From: JBFWQM01 sp050249455
GTDB lineage: Bacteria > Pseudomonadota > Alphaproteobacteria > MPNO01 > VGEU01
Assembly: GCA_050249455.1 (NCBI GenBank)
Contig: JBFWQM010000003.1
Coordinates: 16,306 to 80,305 of the forward strand
Reading direction: 5' to 3'
DNA length: 64,000 nt
Shown in pieces: positions 62,074 to 64,000 of this stretch (position 1 is its first letter; each line of letters begins with the position of its first letter). Made by a program: the position numbers and the translations under genes. The notes beneath the pieces were generated by a model, which saw nothing but the letters and a program-made list of their open reading frames with translations, was not told the origin of the DNA and did not search any database.

Positions 62074-63033
62074 TCAGCGCTTCCAGACGCCGGCTTTCTT
62101 GTAGAATTCCTCGGCGCCCGGGTGATAGGCCATGCGCTGGTCCTTGCCCATGTTCTTGATGTCCCACGTCGCCCACATCGCGGCGGTGGACTTGATCTCG
62201 CCCGGGTTCTCGTACATCGCCTTGACGACGCGGCGGACGACGTCGGCCGGCACGTCCTTGTGCGCGAACAGGCCGAAGTCGTAGCCGAAGGTGTTGGTCG
62301 GCTTGCGGATGCCGGCGAGCTGCTGGCCTGGCTCCACCACCGTGAAGTAGACGTTGGGCAGGATCGCGAGCGTCTTCTCCGCGGCGGGCCCGGTCGTCAC
62401 CATGTCGATGAAGCGCGTGCCGCCGGGGACGGTCGCGTCCATCTCCGCCGTCGGGCCGGCGCCGACCGCGGTGATGACGCCGGCAACCTTGCCCTGCTTG
62501 AGGAGGTTCCAGCTCTGCGCCAGGCCCACCGCCGGCACCTGGGTCGCATCCTTGATCGACAGCCCGCCGTTCATCAGCACCGCGTCGATGAAGTAGCGGA
62601 ATAGGGGCGCGGCGTTGAACCCGTAGGGCAGCAGCTTGCCCTTGAGGTCCTTCGGCGTCTTGATGTCGGAATCGTTGGCGACCAGGAGCCCGTTGCGGAA
62701 CGCCATCAGGGTGGCGACCATGCGCAGGTTCTCGAACTTGTGGCCTTCCGAGATGCCGGTGCCGGTCACCGCCATGTAGGTCTGCATCAGGTTGGCGATG
62801 CCGAACTCGAGCTCGCCGCCGTTGACGACCTCGATGTATTTCTGCGTACCGCCCATTGCCTGGGTCCGCATCTGAAGCCCGGCGTGGGAAGAGACCGTGC
62901 CGGCGATCGCGGCGCCCATCTGGCCGATGGCGGTCCCCTTGGTGATGCCGACCCCGACGGCCTGGGCGCCGGCGGGACCGGCGGCAATCGCGAGGAGCGC
63001 GCCGGCAAGGGCAAGCGGAGCGAATTTCATCAA
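62074..63033 (-). CDS. TAXI family TRAP solute-binding protein
   Basis: A 319-aa periplasmic binding protein. Signal peptide MMKFAPLALAGALLAIAAG ends at AGA/QA. The mature part has GVGITKGTAIGQMGAAIAGTVSSHAGL and the VNGGELEFGIANLMQTYMAVTG segment of TAXI proteins. It precedes the fused permease and forms a two-gene operon with it. The leader contains an inverted repeat. Confidence 0.92.
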   Translation of the reverse strand: MMKFAPLALAGALLAIAAGPAGAQAVGVGITKGTAIGQMGAAIAGTVSSHAGLQMRTQAMGGTQKYIEVVNGGELEFGIANLMQTYMAVTGTGISEGHKFENLRMVATLMAFRNGLLVANDSDIKTPKDLKGKLLPYGFNAAPLFRYFIDAVLMNGGLSIKDATQVPAVGLAQSWNLLKQGKVAGVITAVGAGPTAEMDATVPGGTRFIDMVTTGPAAEKTLAILPNVYFTVVEPGQQLAGIRKPTNTFGYDFGLFAHKDVPADVVRRVVKAMYENPGEIKSTAAMWATWDIKNMGKDQRMAYHPGAEEFYKKAGVWKR

Positions 63034-63049
63034 GCAATCCTCCCTGACT

Positions 63050-63076
63050 ACGGGATTATTCTTATTTTTGTCCCGT
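63050..63076. promoter_or_regulatory. Inverted repeat in the TAXI operon leader
   Basis: acggga (63050-63055) and tcccgt (63071-63076) flank a 15-base AT-rich core, extended imperfectly by ctgac/gtcag. It lies just upstream of the ribosome binding site (aggagg on the minus strand), so it could be an operator or an mRNA hairpin. Confidence 0.4.
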
Positions 63077-63119
63077 CAGTTCAGGTTGGACGGCGCGATG
63101 GCGCTCGGCAACTAAGGGG

Positions 63120-63146
63120 ATGTCCGCACCGTGTTCACGCGGACAT
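63120..63146. terminator. Hairpin between bamE and the TAXI operon
   Basis: atgtccgc (63120-63127) and gcggacat (63139-63146) form a perfect 8-bp stem with an 11-base loop, 52 bases after the bamE stop; a palindrome ggcggccggccgcc lies beside it (63148-63161). Probable termination of bamE. Confidence 0.5.
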
Positions 63147-63197
63147 GGGCGGCCGGCCGCCGTCGCGGGCGGCGTGGCAGCGCGACGTCGGCGCGTA

Positions 63198-63704
63198 TCA
63201 GTTGCCGAAGACGTCGCCGGCGCCGCCGCCGCCGGCGCGATTGGAGGCGTTGCTGAAGCGGCCGACGTTGCCGAGAAGCTGCTCGACGAAGGTGTACTCG
63301 CGGCCGCGGGTCGGCGTGGTGCGCTTCACCATGTCGATGGTCTCGCCTTCGTCGCCGTTGATCTGGCGCACCGTGTCGACCCGTCCCTGGCCGTCGAAGG
63401 CGACGGCGACGACGCGCTGGTCGAGCGTCTTGGGGTTGAAGAAGGCGAACGTCTCGGTCTTCTTGCCGACGTAGTACCAGGTCTCCCCGTCGAACAGCGA
63501 CACGGTGGAGGGGGTGCCGAAGCGGTCGGCGATCTGGTCGCGGGTGGTGACGCCGGGGGAGATGTCTTCCACCTTGTTCGCCTCGGGCATGTTGCCGCGG
63601 ATGTCCACCGTCGGCGCGCAGGCGCCGAGCGCGGCGAGGCCGATGGCGACGACGGCCCCGCCGGCGGCGCGCCGCAGGATCGAACGGTAGAGGAGACGAG
63701 ACAT
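63198..63704 (-). CDS. bamE: Outer membrane assembly factor BamE (SmpA lipoprotein)
   Basis: Lipoprotein of the BAM complex that inserts outer-membrane proteins. The 168-aa protein has a lipoprotein signal (AIGLAALGAC, lipid-carrying Cys29). The SmpA/OmlA domain includes GVTTRDQIADRFGTPSTV and GETWYYVGKKTETFAFF. I chose ATG 63704; the longer upstream frame is not similar to anything. It is divergent from a cytochrome bc1 chaperone gene, the usual arrangement in alphaproteobacteria. Confidence 0.94.
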   Translation of the reverse strand: MSRLLYRSILRRAAGGAVVAIGLAALGACAPTVDIRGNMPEANKVEDISPGVTTRDQIADRFGTPSTVSLFDGETWYYVGKKTETFAFFNPKTLDQRVVAVAFDGQGRVDTVRQINGDEGETIDMVKRTTPTRGREYTFVEQLLGNVGRFSNASNRAGGGGAGDVFGN

Positions 63705-63887
63705 GCCGCGAACCCTTCGCTGTCCTGTCCGCATCGGCCATGACGGCCGGCGCGCGCGTTGACGCGACGAGGAACTCGCCCCATAACAGGCTGGCGCGGC
63801 AATGTGCAGTGCGGCCGCGTCGCTGTCAATCCGGCCTGCCGCCGCGCGCTGCCAAGGGCTCACCAGGGGGCTCGCCGAGGGGCTTCA

Positions 63888-64000
63888 ATGGCCTTTAGCC
63901 CACTATTCCGCCGTTCGCGGGCGATTCCCGTCTGTGCCACGGCGTATGACCGCATTGTGGCCCAGGCAAGGCAGCTGGGATTCTACCTGGATGCCGGCGT
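63888..64000 (+). CDS. Ubiquinol-cytochrome c chaperone, N-terminal part
   Basis: The first 37 codons of a gene cut by the window end: MAFSPLFRRSRAIPVCATAY then DRIVAQARQLGFYLDAGV. This matches the start of the CBP3-like ubiquinol-cytochrome c chaperone family, which helps assemble cytochrome bc1. The position next to bamE is typical. The ATG follows gaggggc. Confidence 0.75.
   Translation, partial: MAFSPLFRRSRAIPVCATAYDRIVAQARQLGFYLDAG

Noticed and set aside
60044..63037. A 997-codon minus-strand frame over the TAXI permease and binding protein
   Set aside because: It is a shifted reading of the two real TAXI genes, with repeated Arg-rich nonsense and no signal peptide.

Overview
This is a gene-dense, high-GC stretch of an alphaproteobacterial chromosome. 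The markers are a MucR/Ros regulator, an LdtR-type MarR regulator, an RpoH sigma factor with its RpoH box, a RibB fused to a degenerate GTP cyclohydrolase II domain, a Bpt aminoacyltransferase, the rel-pdxJ-acpS-lepB-rnc-era order, and a ubiquinol-cytochrome c chaperone gene next to bamE. Gene content suggests a Rhodospirillales-like, motile (MotAB, FliL-like), respiring organism, but the species cannot be named from sequence alone. I found no rRNA, tRNA, CRISPR array, insertion sequence or prophage.

Layout. 0.1-2.6 kb: dapA, smpB, a molybdopterin oxidoreductase and a glutathione peroxidase. 2.7-2.9 kb: a long palindromic intergenic repeat. 2.9-5.0 kb (minus): alpha/beta hydrolase and a coupled NYN-nuclease/family-5 uracil-DNA glycosylase pair. 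5.2-12.05 kb (plus): the housekeeping run folK, rpoZ, rel, pdxJ, acpS, lepB, rnc, era. 12.1-19.75 kb: an accessory block between era and recO. It holds an LLM flavin oxidoreductase, a PepSY/DUF2271/DUF4198/ApbE operon, a PhoD-like phosphatase, and a subtilase with a small possible inhibitor. 19.9-22.8 kb: recO and parC. 22.9-26.2 kb: a DctQ/M/P TRAP transporter with tail-to-tail dctP. 26.2-28.9 kb (minus): bpt, motB, motA. 29.1-32.3 kb (plus): thioesterase, flavin reductase, GNAT, FAD monooxygenase. 32.3-38.5 kb (minus): threonine dehydratase coupled to a penicillin-acylase homologue, hemB and metY, with a tiny membrane-peptide ORF on the other strand. 38.6-39.5 kb: a PEP-CTERM-like protein behind a sigma-54-type promoter. 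39.8-42.4 kb: rpoH flanked by two MarR-family genes, then a thioesterase. 42.6-47.9 kb: a complete livHMGFJ ABC transporter. 48.0-56.0 kb: mucR, then rpiB-glyA-nrdR-ribD-ribE-ribBX-ribH-nusB-thiL (C1, riboflavin and thiamine metabolism). 56.1-60.1 kb: a FliL-like protein, an MFS carrier and a H+-pyrophosphatase. 60.1-64 kb: a TAXI-TRAP transporter, bamE, and the start of a cytochrome bc1 assembly chaperone.

The observations I rate highest: (i) a perfect 19-bp Fur-like palindrome over the promoter of the PepSY/DUF2271/DUF4198/ApbE operon, whose DUF2271 protein carries an ApbE-type FMN attachment motif, so the operon looks like an iron-regulated flavin electron-transfer system; (ii) a near-perfect -24/-12 promoter and an upstream dyad ahead of the PEP-CTERM-like gene; (iii) paired 13-bp palindromes between rpoH and a MarR regulator with a cysteine-rich tail; (iv) an intracellular subtilase followed by a 78-aa inhibitor/propeptide-like protein; (v) RibBX, implying a separate ribA elsewhere.
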